Origin: Candidatus Peribacteria bacterium | GTDB taxonomy: Bacteria; Patescibacteriota; Gracilibacteria; UBA1369; UBA12463 | DNA: 64,000 nucleotides | Direction of reading: 5' to 3' | NCBI GenBank assembly: GCA_943354965.1 | Contig: CALRDN010000008.1 | Coordinates: forward strand, 1 to 64,000 | Shown here: piece by piece, positions 12,053 through 20,088 of the stretch | Position numbering within the stretch: the first letter of the stretch is position 1 | How the letters are laid out: every line of letters begins with the position of its first letter | The notes under the pieces: model-generated | What the model was told of the DNA's origin: nothing | Databases searched by the model: none | What the model saw: only the letters and a program-made list of their open reading frames with translations | Position numbers and translations under genes: made by a program

Positions 12053-12242
12053 CTTTTCTCTTATTAACAAGCAATTATTAGAGGTAATGCAAATTACCAA
12101 TCATAGTTGTTTCGCACACATATGAGCGTTAGAATTTGAATTTCAGTTTTTAAACTGTCTTGTTTGTCTAAGTAAAATTGACATTCATTGACTTCTATTA
12201 CTGATCCATATACGTTTTAATCATCCGAATTTCGAGGGGACA
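12053..12242 (+). other. 3' arms of the 23S precursor processing stem
   Basis: 12053-12078 (CTTTTCTCTTATTAACAAGC...) and 12174-12242 (...TTTTAATCATCCGAATTTCG) are the partners of 9030-9054 and 8854-8926. The roughly 95 nt between the two arms show no gene. Confidence 0.8.
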
Positions 12243-12273
12243 CAAAATTGTTCCTTTTACAATAAGCGTCGCC

Positions 12274-12391
12274 GTCTTGGTAACTCTAGAGAGTGGGGTA
12301 CACCTGTTCCCATCCCGAACACAGCAGTTAAGCCGCTCTTCGCCGATGATACTCACGCACAGTCGTTGGGAAAGTAGGGCGTTACCAAGAC
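12274..12391 (+). rRNA. rrf: 5S ribosomal RNA
   Basis: Helix I is GTCTTGGTAAC/GTTACCAAGAC, enclosing the conserved CACCTGTTCCCATCCCGAACAC loop and GGGAAAGTAGGGC. The length of 118 nt is standard. It is transcribed with 23S, with only the 23S trailer between them. Confidence 0.95.
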
Positions 12392-12416
12392 AATGATTCT
12401 TATATAGAAGGATAGA

Positions 12417-12447
12417 ATGAGGGGACCGATGAGGTTCTCTTTTTTTA
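12417..12447 (+). terminator. rRNA (23S-5S) transcription terminator
   Basis: A hairpin pairing GAG..GGACC with GGTTCTC around a GATGA loop is followed by seven T residues, 26 bp after 5S. It overlaps the stop codon of the convergent TraC-like gene. Confidence 0.65.
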
Positions 12448-13185
12448 TGTCGTAGGATTTGCCTCGACTTGATACCCTGCGGTGTCTTTGAGCTTTTCGT
12501 TGCGTCCAATGACGGGGTTGTAGGTGGCGTAGAAGAGCTCGACGAGTTCTTGGGTGGTGAGTTGGTTTACTTTGAGACCGAGGTTTTCGAGGCCGGCTTG
12601 AATAGTATTCACGCGTTGAGAGAGGCCTTTTTTGAGGTTTTCGAACTCTTCACGTTGCTGTTTGACCTGTCCATACATGTCCTTGCCTCGGAAGAGGTCC
12701 ATGAATTTAATACTAAAGAGGGTGTCTAGGATTCCGCCGCTCTGAGCTCGTGGTGGATCGAAAGGGATAACGACGAGAAAGTCTTTCTCCATAATATCGG
12801 CGTATTCTACAAGTTTGCCGACGAAGTCGATGTACTCATTGGTTTGTTTCTGGAGGAGGGGATTTGTTTGTAATTTTTGTTTCTCCTGAAGACCTTCGAC
12901 GTACTTATCGATATCCATCTTCCTGGAACGAACGACGATCTGGATGGGAAACTCGAGTGAGTTCAAAAATGATTGATATCCGAACGTCAGAGCATTCTGT
13001 TCTTCTTCAGATTTGAGGTTAAAGTTAAGACTCGTTGTGCGAAGGATAGCGCGTATGCCTCCGTTTTTGAGGATTATGGTATCATCATGCATCTCGCTGA
13101 ATGGGAGGAATATTTGTGTTCCTACAGCTGGATTTTTCTTTCCCTTGCTGTCGATGACGGTGCTTTTTGGTGTTGTTTCTGCCAT
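12445..13185 (-). CDS. TraC-like N-terminal domain protein (type IV secretion-related)
   Basis: The 246-residue product resembles the N-terminal domain of conjugative VirB4/TraC ATPases as found in Patescibacteria beside PrgI: an IFLPFSEMHDDTIILKNGG opening, a strand pair LRTTSLNFNLKSEEEQNAL, QSFLNSLEFPIQIVVRSRKMD, then a long helical stretch and the closing ELFYATYNPVIGR. It has no Walker A motif, so it is either a stand-alone N-terminal half or works with a VirB4 ATPase encoded elsewhere. The PrgI-like gene lies 49 bp upstream in the same direction. No Shine-Dalgarno sequence precedes the ATG. Confidence 0.7.
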   Translation of the reverse strand: MAETTPKSTVIDSKGKKNPAVGTQIFLPFSEMHDDTIILKNGGIRAILRTTSLNFNLKSEEEQNALTFGYQSFLNSLEFPIQIVVRSRKMDIDKYVEGLQEKQKLQTNPLLQKQTNEYIDFVGKLVEYADIMEKDFLVVIPFDPPRAQSGGILDTLFSIKFMDLFRGKDMYGQVKQQREEFENLKKGLSQRVNTIQAGLENLGLKVNQLTTQELVELFYATYNPVIGRNEKLKDTAGYQVEANPTT

Positions 13186-13234
13186 AGAGATTTTGGTTAC
13201 TTGGGGATGGGACGGGATCTGACACCTACGGTGT

Positions 13235-13678
13235 TTATTGAATTTTTTTTGCGATGCCTTTGGAATCGAGGATACTTACGAGTGAGTCTAGTTTTTTGAT
13301 AGTGTCTTCTTGTTTTTCTTTTTTCTGTGCTTGGCTTTTTTCTGTTGGCGTTATTTTTGGTTGTTCGACGGTTTTTACCGGATCCCCTGATCCCTTGATC
13401 CATATTCGCTGTCGAGGGAGGAAGAGGTAGGCAGCTCCGCTAACGAGATATTGTGTGAATGATAGTTCATGTACCTTGATGAAGGCGAAGGCGATTGTAA
13501 TGGCGGCAAGCATGAGTGTTGGTATGAACCATATTTGCCATGTATATGTATTTGATAGGAACGTATATATACCATACGTAATTCCACCTCCGACGGCCGT
13601 AATGATGAGTTGTCTCATCGTGAGTGGTCCTACGATCGTGTCTTCACGCTGTACGTCTTGTGGGATTTTGAACTGCAT
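13235..13678 (-). CDS. PrgI family inner-membrane protein
   Basis: 147 residues. The N-terminal half has the PrgI layout: MQFKIPQDVQREDTIVGPLTMRQ, two adjacent transmembrane segments (about 27-45 and 51-70), then KVHELSFTQYLVSGAAYLFLPRQRIW. The C-terminal third is a low-complexity Lys/Glu/Gln tail with a possible coiled coil. PrgI proteins are VirB3-like membrane components of type IV secretion systems and are nearly always next to VirB4/TraC genes, as here. In Patescibacteria such sets are core genes possibly linked to DNA uptake or pili rather than to plasmids; that role is inference. Confidence 0.75.
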   Translation of the reverse strand: MQFKIPQDVQREDTIVGPLTMRQLIITAVGGGITYGIYTFLSNTYTWQIWFIPTLMLAAITIAFAFIKVHELSFTQYLVSGAAYLFLPRQRIWIKGSGDPVKTVEQPKITPTEKSQAQKKEKQEDTIKKLDSLVSILDSKGIAKKIQ

Positions 13679-13763
13679 ATTTTTTTTGCTTTTGTTTTAT
13701 GCTTCGTCCAAGTATACCACAAAGCTGTGATTTGCTCAAGGTATTTACTGTATGAAGTGTCTA

Positions 13764-14327
13764 CTATGCTGCCTTTGCTGTAGGGGCTTTCCCGGCTTTG
13801 GCTTTGCCTACTACGCTAATGGCTTGTTTGGCGAGCTGCGGAAGGTTCTTCCCATCATCGCTGATTTTGGCAATTTCTTCAGGTGGGATGCCCATTTTAA
13901 TGGCTTCCTGTTTGATTTGTTCCATGTTTTTGGCGAACATTCCGGCACTCATTTTGTTTGCCTGAAAGACATAATCGGCAGCATCTCCAACAACAGGGAC
14001 TACTCCAATAGCGAAATCGGCGACCTGTAGGGCGATTATTTTGAGGTAGCTCATGGCACCGAGATCTGCATGTTTAGCTTCTGCGAGGAGGTATAGTCCA
14101 GCGATAATAGAGGAGGCACCATCACCTTCTACTGGTATAAGTCCAACTATCACGTCGAGACCGAAGGTATCGAGTGCTGTAGCAACGACATCAACTCTTT
14201 CTGCTGAGCTTTTCGCTTTTTTTAATCTCTCTAATACTTCTAATTGTTCCGGTGTTCGTAACGTATCTTTATCTCTTTCAATTGAATTCTCCTCTCCTGA
14301 ATCTCCTTGAGTATCAAGTGGTGACAT
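13764..14327 (-). CDS. DUF4112 domain protein
   Basis: 187 residues. The region about 45-140 matches the DUF4112 pattern: a repeated G-(L/V)-(I/V)-P-V-x-G-D motif (GLIPVEGDGASSII and GVVPVVGDAADYVFQANKMS) on hydrophobic helical hairpins, with SAGMFAKN at the end. The N-terminus is acidic (GDSGEENSIERDKD) and the C-terminus Lys/Ala-rich. The family is membrane-associated and of unknown function. It stands between lepA and the PrgI-like gene, all leftward. Confidence 0.65.
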   Translation of the reverse strand: MSPLDTQGDSGEENSIERDKDTLRTPEQLEVLERLKKAKSSAERVDVVATALDTFGLDVIVGLIPVEGDGASSIIAGLYLLAEAKHADLGAMSYLKIIALQVADFAIGVVPVVGDAADYVFQANKMSAGMFAKNMEQIKQEAIKMGIPPEEIAKISDDGKNLPQLAKQAISVVGKAKAGKAPTAKAA

Positions 14328-14418
14328 GTGGTTTTGTTTTAATTATATGTTGTTATTATACTGCAAAAACACAAAAAAGTCAATTTATGCTGACGTGAAT
14401 CAGTAACAGCTGGATTTC

Positions 14419-16254
14419 TTAGTCCTTCTGAAGGATTGCCAAAAATGCCTCTTGTGGAACCTCGACGCGGCCCATCATCTTCATGCGTTTTTTGCCGGCT
14501 TTTTGTTTCTTGAGGAGCTTGTCCTTGCGGGTTCGATCACCTCCATAGAGTTTCGAGGTGACATCTTTGCGCATGGCGGAGATGGTTTCGCGGGCGATGA
14601 TCTTGCCTCCGATGGCTGCTTGAATAGCGATTTCGAACTGAGCTTTTGGAATGAGTTCCTTGAGCTTCTTCGTCATGGATTGACCCATGTGCTGCGCTTC
14701 TTTGCGATGGAGCATGATGGCAAGTGCATCGATTCTCTCGCCGGCGACCATGATGTCCATTTTTACTAAATCCTCTTCTCGGTAGTCGATGAATTCATAG
14801 TTCATGGAAGCATAACCGGCCGTAGCGCTTTTTAACTTGTCATAGAAGTCGATAACGATGGATGCTAGCGGCATTTCTGCAGTGACGATGACGCGCACGT
14901 CGTCGATGTACTGGATGTTTTTCTGAACACCACGCTTGTCTTGGACGAGCTGGAGGATATTGCCGAGATATTCTTTTGGAGTGACGAGCTCTACCTTCAT
15001 CCATGGTTCGAGAAGTCCATCGACCTGCGATGGATCAGGAAGGTCTGCGGGGTTTGAGATAATTTCCTCTTTGTTATTAGAATGTCGGACCTTGTAAGAA
15101 ACGCTTGGAGCCGTAACGACGAGATTTAAATCATATTCCCGTTCGAGACGTTCTTGTACGATGTCGAGATGGAGGAGACCGAGGAATCCACAACGGAATC
15201 CATTTCCAAGTGCTCCTGACTGTTCGGGTTCGTAGATAAGCGATGAGTCATTTAATTTTAATTTTTCTAGCGCCTCGCGGAGTAATGGAAAATCATCTCC
15301 ATCGACACAAAAAATACTGGCGAAAACAAATGGTTTTACGATCTTATATCCAGGTAGGGGAGTTGCCTGTTCCGGTAACATTTTTTTGGATCCTTTTGCC
15401 CATACGGTATCACCGACGCGCGCCTCACTTACTTCTTTTACTCCCGTAATAATGTATCCGATTTCTCCTGCGGATATTTTTTCTACTGGTCTGTATTTTG
15501 GTTTGAAATAGCCAACTTCAAGGATGTTAACTTCTAAATTATTATGGAGAAAATATACTTTGTCATCTCGCTTTGCCTCTCCGGACATGACGCGGACATA
15601 GGTAACAATACCTTTGTACGTATCGTAGAGTGAATCAAAAATGAGGGCCTTAAATTCACCGCCTTCTTCTGTTTCTGGAGGTGGTGGAATTCGTTCGATA
15701 ATAGCGTTGAGAAGTTGCTCTACATTTGTTCCATTTTTTGCGGAAATGGCGATCACTTCTTCGCCTGGAATTCCGATGGTATTTTCAATTTCTCTGATAA
15801 CTTTTTCGGGGTCGGATGCTGGGAGGTCAATTTTGTTGAGAACCGGAATCATCGTGAGACTGTGATCGATGGCGAGGTAACAGTTGCTCAATGTTTGTGC
15901 CTGGATGCCCTGGGTGGCGTCCACTACGAGAATAGCACCTTCGCAGGCGGCGATGCTTCGTGAGACCTCATAGGCGAAGTCCACGTGGCCCGGAGTATCG
16001 ATGAGATTGAGGATGAACCGCTGTCCCTGGTATTCAGCTTTATCGCCGGTATAGGTCCACTCCATGCGAACCGGCGCCAGCTTTATCGTGATGCCGCGCT
16101 CTTGTTCTAGCTCCATGGAGTCGAGCATCTGGCCGTGCTTCATATCCCTATGTTCAATCGTCTTCGTAAGCTCAAGGAAGCGATCGGCCAAAGTCGACTT
16201 TCCGTGATCTATATGCGCTATAATGCAGAAATTTCTGAGATATTTTGCTTCCAT
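14419..16254 (-). CDS. lepA: Elongation factor 4 (LepA)
   Basis: The 611-residue product is a translational GTPase that promotes back-translocation and 30S biogenesis. It shows P-loop AHIDHGKST (12-20), the switch region RGITIKLAP, DTPGHVDF, NKIDLP, then domains II and III and the LepA-specific C-terminal domain (YGGDRTRKDKLLKKQK AGKKRMK). GFLGLLHLDIVQERLEREY is diagnostic. I chose the Met at 16254 (MEAKYLRNF); an in-frame upstream Met would add 23 residues not seen in the family. A TACAAT hexamer 9 nt upstream agrees with this start. Confidence 0.97.
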   Translation of the reverse strand: MEAKYLRNFCIIAHIDHGKSTLADRFLELTKTIEHRDMKHGQMLDSMELEQERGITIKLAPVRMEWTYTGDKAEYQGQRFILNLIDTPGHVDFAYEVSRSIAACEGAILVVDATQGIQAQTLSNCYLAIDHSLTMIPVLNKIDLPASDPEKVIREIENTIGIPGEEVIAISAKNGTNVEQLLNAIIERIPPPPETEEGGEFKALIFDSLYDTYKGIVTYVRVMSGEAKRDDKVYFLHNNLEVNILEVGYFKPKYRPVEKISAGEIGYIITGVKEVSEARVGDTVWAKGSKKMLPEQATPLPGYKIVKPFVFASIFCVDGDDFPLLREALEKLKLNDSSLIYEPEQSGALGNGFRCGFLGLLHLDIVQERLEREYDLNLVVTAPSVSYKVRHSNNKEEIISNPADLPDPSQVDGLLEPWMKVELVTPKEYLGNILQLVQDKRGVQKNIQYIDDVRVIVTAEMPLASIVIDFYDKLKSATAGYASMNYEFIDYREEDLVKMDIMVAGERIDALAIMLHRKEAQHMGQSMTKKLKELIPKAQFEIAIQAAIGGKIIARETISAMRKDVTSKLYGGDRTRKDKLLKKQKAGKKRMKMMGRVEVPQEAFLAILQKD

Positions 16255-16263
16255 GCGGTAGGG

Positions 16264-16269
16264 ATTGTA
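16264..16269 (-). promoter_or_regulatory. -10 box of lepA
   Basis: TACAAT on the minus strand ends 9 nt before the lepA ATG, leaving a leader of only about 3 nt. No clear -35 is present. Confidence 0.45.
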
Positions 16270-16283
16270 CCAAGCATTCTGCT

Positions 16284-16312
16284 TTGCGAAAAGCCGAAAA
16301 TCATGATATAAT
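16284..16312 (+). promoter_or_regulatory. Promoter of the solute-binding protein/SpoIIE operon
   Basis: TTGCGA (16284-16289), 17 bp, TATAAT (16307-16312), then about 29 nt to the ATG at 16342. It is divergent from and closely packed with the lepA promoter. Confidence 0.55.
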
Positions 16313-16341
16313 GGCCAGAACATAAAAATAAATTATTCCCG

Positions 16342-17919
16342 ATGGAGCTTCCTCCTTTTCTGAAAAATTTCTTGATCGTAATAGTGTACGGCCTCGCGCT
16401 CGGTACGCTTGGAATGTATTTGTTTTTCCCAAATCAATTCGTGGTACTTAGGGATGGATTAAGGGGTTCCTTTCTCTCTGGTAATTTTGCAACAATGCAG
16501 GGCACTGACGAGAAGGCAAAAAAACTGGCAATCGGATTAGCGCAAGATCCAGGAAATATTGAGCCTACAAGTCTTAGCTCCGGTGTAAGAACTCTCGCGT
16601 TGCAGGTATATGATCCGTTGGTTCGCACTGATCGTTTTCTCTCTATCCAACCATCTATTGCTCGTTCATGGGGTAGAATTTCTCCTACCGTTTGGAGATT
16701 TCAACTACGCGAAGGTGTTCTTTTTCATAATAATCAGCAGCTGACCGTCGAGGACGTCGCAGCTAGTATACGTCGAGCCAGCACTTTTGAATCTTCTGAC
16801 CTCAAGGGTCTTTTGAGTGGCATCACCGTTGTTCTGATTCCAAAAGAAACTTCCACATTTGAGATTCATACCAAAGATCCTGATCCGTTGCTTCTCCAAA
16901 AGCTTTCCGGAGTATTAATTATTCCTCGTGAAAATGAAATGAAATTGGTTTTTGCTCCCGTTGGAACCGGACCATATCGTTTTGCGGGATCAAAAAGGGG
17001 TGAGTCTTATTCTTTCTCTGCCTTTGATGGATATTGGGGTAGTACTCCGGCTTATACCGACGTTGTTTTTTCTGTCTATCCAGACAAAAATAGTCGCGTT
17101 CTTGCTATTACGTCTGGAGATATTGATATTCTCACCAATGTTCCACCCGAAGAAGTCTCTTCGCTCAAGGCTGCAGGTTTACGTGTTGATGTCCTGCCAA
17201 GTTTAGAGGTGAACTTTCTTACGTTTAATACTCAAGGAATTTTTAAATCCACTGCTCTTCGAGAGGCCGTTACATCCGCCATAGATCGTTCGGTTTTTGA
17301 AAAATTTGCTGCAGGGTACGCGACGGCTGTTAGTCAGTTTGTCAGTAGTGGCGTGTTTGGTTATAACCCTGAAATTTCGTTGATCCCGTATGATATGCCA
17401 CATGCGCAATCTATCATCAAGCAGTTCTCTGAATTTGACTTGATTCCTATCAAACTTTCTTTTGTTCAAGGGCTCGAGACGGCAGGTGATTATATTTCCA
17501 CGCAACTTCGTGCTATTGGTTTCGACCCAAAGGTAACCTATGTTTCTTGGAATGATTTCCGTGCTGATTTGCCGAACAATGGCAGTGATATATACTTTTT
17601 TGGATGGAAGTCCGACCTAGGCAGCGCGAGTGATATTTTCTTGAATGCTATTCATTCACAGGATGAAACTTTTGGTTTTGGACAATATAATGCGGGTAGA
17701 TATTCTAATGCAAAGGCAGATAATCTAATTGAGAAAAGTGTCCAGACATTTGATGACGCCAAGCGCTTGAGTATGTATCAGGAGGCTATGAAAATGGTGA
17801 CGCTTGATGATCCCTATGGTGTTCCGCTTTTCGAGTCTCAGGTTCTTTATGCATCAACGAATCGTGTTCATTTCTACCCAAGAATCGACGGATATATTAT
17901 AGCCAATGATATTCGCTAA
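16342..17919 (+). CDS. Family 5 extracellular solute-binding protein (peptide-binding type), membrane-anchored
   Basis: 525 residues. An N-terminal hydrophobic segment (about 9-30) without a lipobox Cys is probably an uncleaved anchor. The rest matches SBP_bac_5 (DppA/OppA): GTDEKAKKLAIGLAQDPGNIEPTSL, VRTLALQVYDPLVRTD, SWGRISPTVWRFQLREGVLFHN, VGTGPYRFAG, and REAVTSAIDRSVF. The family delivers peptides or other solutes to ABC permeases, but no permease or ATPase gene is nearby. Two bases separate its stop from a HAMP-SpoIIE phosphatase gene, so it may act as an extracellular sensor for that protein; this is inference from gene order. Confidence 0.85.
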   Translation: MELPPFLKNFLIVIVYGLALGTLGMYLFFPNQFVVLRDGLRGSFLSGNFATMQGTDEKAKKLAIGLAQDPGNIEPTSLSSGVRTLALQVYDPLVRTDRFLSIQPSIARSWGRISPTVWRFQLREGVLFHNNQQLTVEDVAASIRRASTFESSDLKGLLSGITVVLIPKETSTFEIHTKDPDPLLLQKLSGVLIIPRENEMKLVFAPVGTGPYRFAGSKRGESYSFSAFDGYWGSTPAYTDVVFSVYPDKNSRVLAITSGDIDILTNVPPEEVSSLKAAGLRVDVLPSLEVNFLTFNTQGIFKSTALREAVTSAIDRSVFEKFAAGYATAVSQFVSSGVFGYNPEISLIPYDMPHAQSIIKQFSEFDLIPIKLSFVQGLETAGDYISTQLRAIGFDPKVTYVSWNDFRADLPNNGSDIYFFGWKSDLGSASDIFLNAIHSQDETFGFGQYNAGRYSNAKADNLIEKSVQTFDDAKRLSMYQEAMKMVTLDDPYGVPLFESQVLYASTNRVHFYPRIDGYIIANDIR

Positions 17920-17921
17920 TT

Positions 17922-19496
17922 ATGCTTTCTCTTCGACAAAAACTCATTATCGGTCTTACTCTTCTCGTCGTCCTGATTCTCGGTACGGCAGCCGTACTTT
18001 TTGTCCGGGAAAAACAGGACGGTCTCATTAGTGATTCCTATGCGTCTACCTCGAATTATGTTGAGTTTACGGCTGATATCATTGCGAAGGATTATGATTT
18101 ATATTGGCTCCAGAAGGGTTTTGTATTTTTCAATAGAGAGATTTCTTCTCTCTTGTCCAAATCGGATATCGTTAGGTCAATTAAAGTATATGCCTACAGT
18201 GGTGAGCTTTTGTATGACTCGAGTACCGAGATAGAGAAGCCGTATTCAGGAGCTAAACGAATGACGACCGATCCATTGCTTTTGTCTCAGATCCACTCAA
18301 AACTTACCTCGGTACAGGTTGAAAATGATGGATTATATTTCTTGAAAAAGGATTCGAGCGGTACGGTATCGTACGTCGATGCTACTGAAAAGCAGTCCCT
18401 CACGTTTAACCCTACGTTACGTTTGAAGAATTTTGCCGCATCTGCCAAGGATCAATATGCCATTGTGTATGAGTTAAACTATGATGCTTTTAACCAGAAA
18501 CTTGTAGACATTCGCAACCGTATGATTGCGCTTTCCGCTTTTGGAATACTCATTGGTATCCTATTTTCTATTTTCTTTTCTTCTCAAATCATTGGTTCAA
18601 TACGAAAATTAGTAGATGCGGCTGCGGTATTATCAAAAGGTGATTATAGTGGTCGTGTTACTATTACGACCGGTGATGAGTTGGAAGTTCTCGGAAATGC
18701 TTTCAATACTATGGCTGAGGAGATTGATAAAAACACTCGATTGGCTTTGTACAAGGAGCGAGTTACGAAAGAGCTTGAACTTGCTGCAAAAATTCAGACA
18801 GAAATTCTTCCGAAAAAATTACCAGCCCTACCGAGTTTGGACATCTCTGCCGGTATTATTCCTGCGGAAGAGGTTGGTGGTGATTGTTACGATTTCCTTG
18901 AGGTTTCTGAGCGCCGTATGATTTTTTATTTGGGTGATGCTACTGGTCATGGAGTACCGGCAGGTATTATGGTTTCCGTGGCGAATGCGCTGTTCTATTA
19001 CCTCTCGCACCGCAAGGAGTTGATGGAAATCATGATTGAGGCAAACAGCGTTATCAAGGCCAAGACCGCTAATAATATGTTCATGACACTCGCGTGCTTG
19101 GAGTGGAATGATGATAAAAAGGCATTGCGTTATGTGAACGCCGGACATGAGCCGTTGTTGATTTATCACGCTAAAGATAGAAAGGCTGAAGAGGTTCGCG
19201 GTGGAGGTATGGCGCTTGGAATGCTTCCTGATAATTCTAAAATTTTGAAAGAAATTACTCTGACGTTTGAGGTAGGAGATACGTTAGTTATGTATAGTGA
19301 TGGACTTCCTGAATGTTGGAAGAATCAGAAGGAAAGTTTTGGCATGGAACGTTTGACCGCCTTGGTTGCTCAGTATGGAAATCTTCCATCTTCGCTTGCT
19401 ATTCGTAACGCCATTTTGAGTGAAATCAAGCAATATGCTGGTGATTACAAGCAAATGGATGATATGACGATTATTGTTGTTAAACGTAAAATGTAA
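17922..19496 (+). CDS. Membrane-bound HAMP-SpoIIE (RsbU-like) serine phosphatase
   Basis: 524 residues. A transmembrane helix (about 7-29), an extracytoplasmic sensor domain of about 165 residues, a second helix (about 197-220), a HAMP domain (RKLVDAAAVLSKGDYSGRVTI...DELEVLGNAFNTMAEEI), then a PP2C-type SpoIIE domain with EVGGDCYDF, GDATGHGVPAG, AGHEP, GMALGM and YSDGLPE, which supply the metal-binding Asp residues. Such proteins dephosphorylate anti-sigma-factor antagonists in partner-switching pathways. No RsbV/RsbW pair is nearby. The sensor domain has no family I can name. It is operonic with the preceding solute-binding protein. Confidence 0.9.
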   Translation: MLSLRQKLIIGLTLLVVLILGTAAVLFVREKQDGLISDSYASTSNYVEFTADIIAKDYDLYWLQKGFVFFNREISSLLSKSDIVRSIKVYAYSGELLYDSSTEIEKPYSGAKRMTTDPLLLSQIHSKLTSVQVENDGLYFLKKDSSGTVSYVDATEKQSLTFNPTLRLKNFAASAKDQYAIVYELNYDAFNQKLVDIRNRMIALSAFGILIGILFSIFFSSQIIGSIRKLVDAAAVLSKGDYSGRVTITTGDELEVLGNAFNTMAEEIDKNTRLALYKERVTKELELAAKIQTEILPKKLPALPSLDISAGIIPAEEVGGDCYDFLEVSERRMIFYLGDATGHGVPAGIMVSVANALFYYLSHRKELMEIMIEANSVIKAKTANNMFMTLACLEWNDDKKALRYVNAGHEPLLIYHAKDRKAEEVRGGGMALGMLPDNSKILKEITLTFEVGDTLVMYSDGLPECWKNQKESFGMERLTALVAQYGNLPSSLAIRNAILSEIKQYAGDYKQMDDMTIIVVKRKM

Positions 19497-19554
19497 TTTT
19501 TTCTTATGTCAGCTGATCATCAAATGTAATTTTTTCTTATGTCAGCTGATCATC
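19489..19554 (+). repeat. Perfect 33-bp tandem duplication across a stop/start junction
   Basis: 19489-19521 and 19522-19554 are identical 33-bp units. Each contains the TAA stop context of the phosphatase gene and the ATG plus first codons (MSADH) of the next gene. The first copy therefore creates a 7-codon mini-frame, MSADHQM followed by stop, ahead of the real start at 19539. It looks like a recent slippage or duplication event. Confidence 0.9.
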
Positions 19555-20087
19555 ATTTTTCTGAAAAAGATCCAGCGGTCCTGGAGGCAGTAGAGAAGCA
19601 ATATCTCTATGGTCGTACAAAAGATGTACTTCAGAATATTGAAAAGGATGTTCTTGGAATCCTTAAGGACGTTATGCGGTGTCATCGACTCGAAATGGAT
19701 TATCTGGATTCGGTATCTACTCTTGAGCTTATTTCCGTAGCCTTAGTGCGTTTGCGCGAGAGGCATTTTTCTGAAAGTGAAATGAAATTGCTTGTTGTTT
19801 TTAAGCGACGAATACGTTTCGCTATAGATCAATTTTTAGACGTATTTCATTTTTCTGATTCTGAATACGGAAGGACGGCCTCAAGATTGATGTCTGCCCT
19901 ATATTCGCTTAATACGCAGGTGTTGAGTGCTCGTGATTTTTTGACTGAGAGTGATGGAATGGGCGCGAAGGTTATTGAGGGTGCACTTAATACTATCGAT
20001 ATTATCGAAAGTATTGCCGCAGCTGTTCGGTCGAAACTAACGCCGAAAAAAGACAAGGAAGGCGCGTCCCACACTAAGCAGGTATAG
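19539..20087 (+). CDS. Helical protein of unknown function, third gene of the SpoIIE operon
   Basis: 182 residues, predicted largely alpha-helical, soluble, rich in Leu/Glu/Arg, with a basic tail (KLTPKKDKEG). No motif I recognise. It follows the SpoIIE phosphatase by 42 bp on the same strand; the start is duplicated by the 33-bp repeat, and the second ATG opens the long frame. Its stop codon lies one base from that of the convergent glyA. Operon position suggests a partner or target of the phosphatase, which is inference only. Confidence 0.7.
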   Translation: MSADHHFSEKDPAVLEAVEKQYLYGRTKDVLQNIEKDVLGILKDVMRCHRLEMDYLDSVSTLELISVALVRLRERHFSESEMKLLVVFKRRIRFAIDQFLDVFHFSDSEYGRTASRLMSALYSLNTQVLSARDFLTESDGMGAKVIEGALNTIDIIESIAAAVRSKLTPKKDKEGASHTKQV

Positions 20088-20088
20088 T

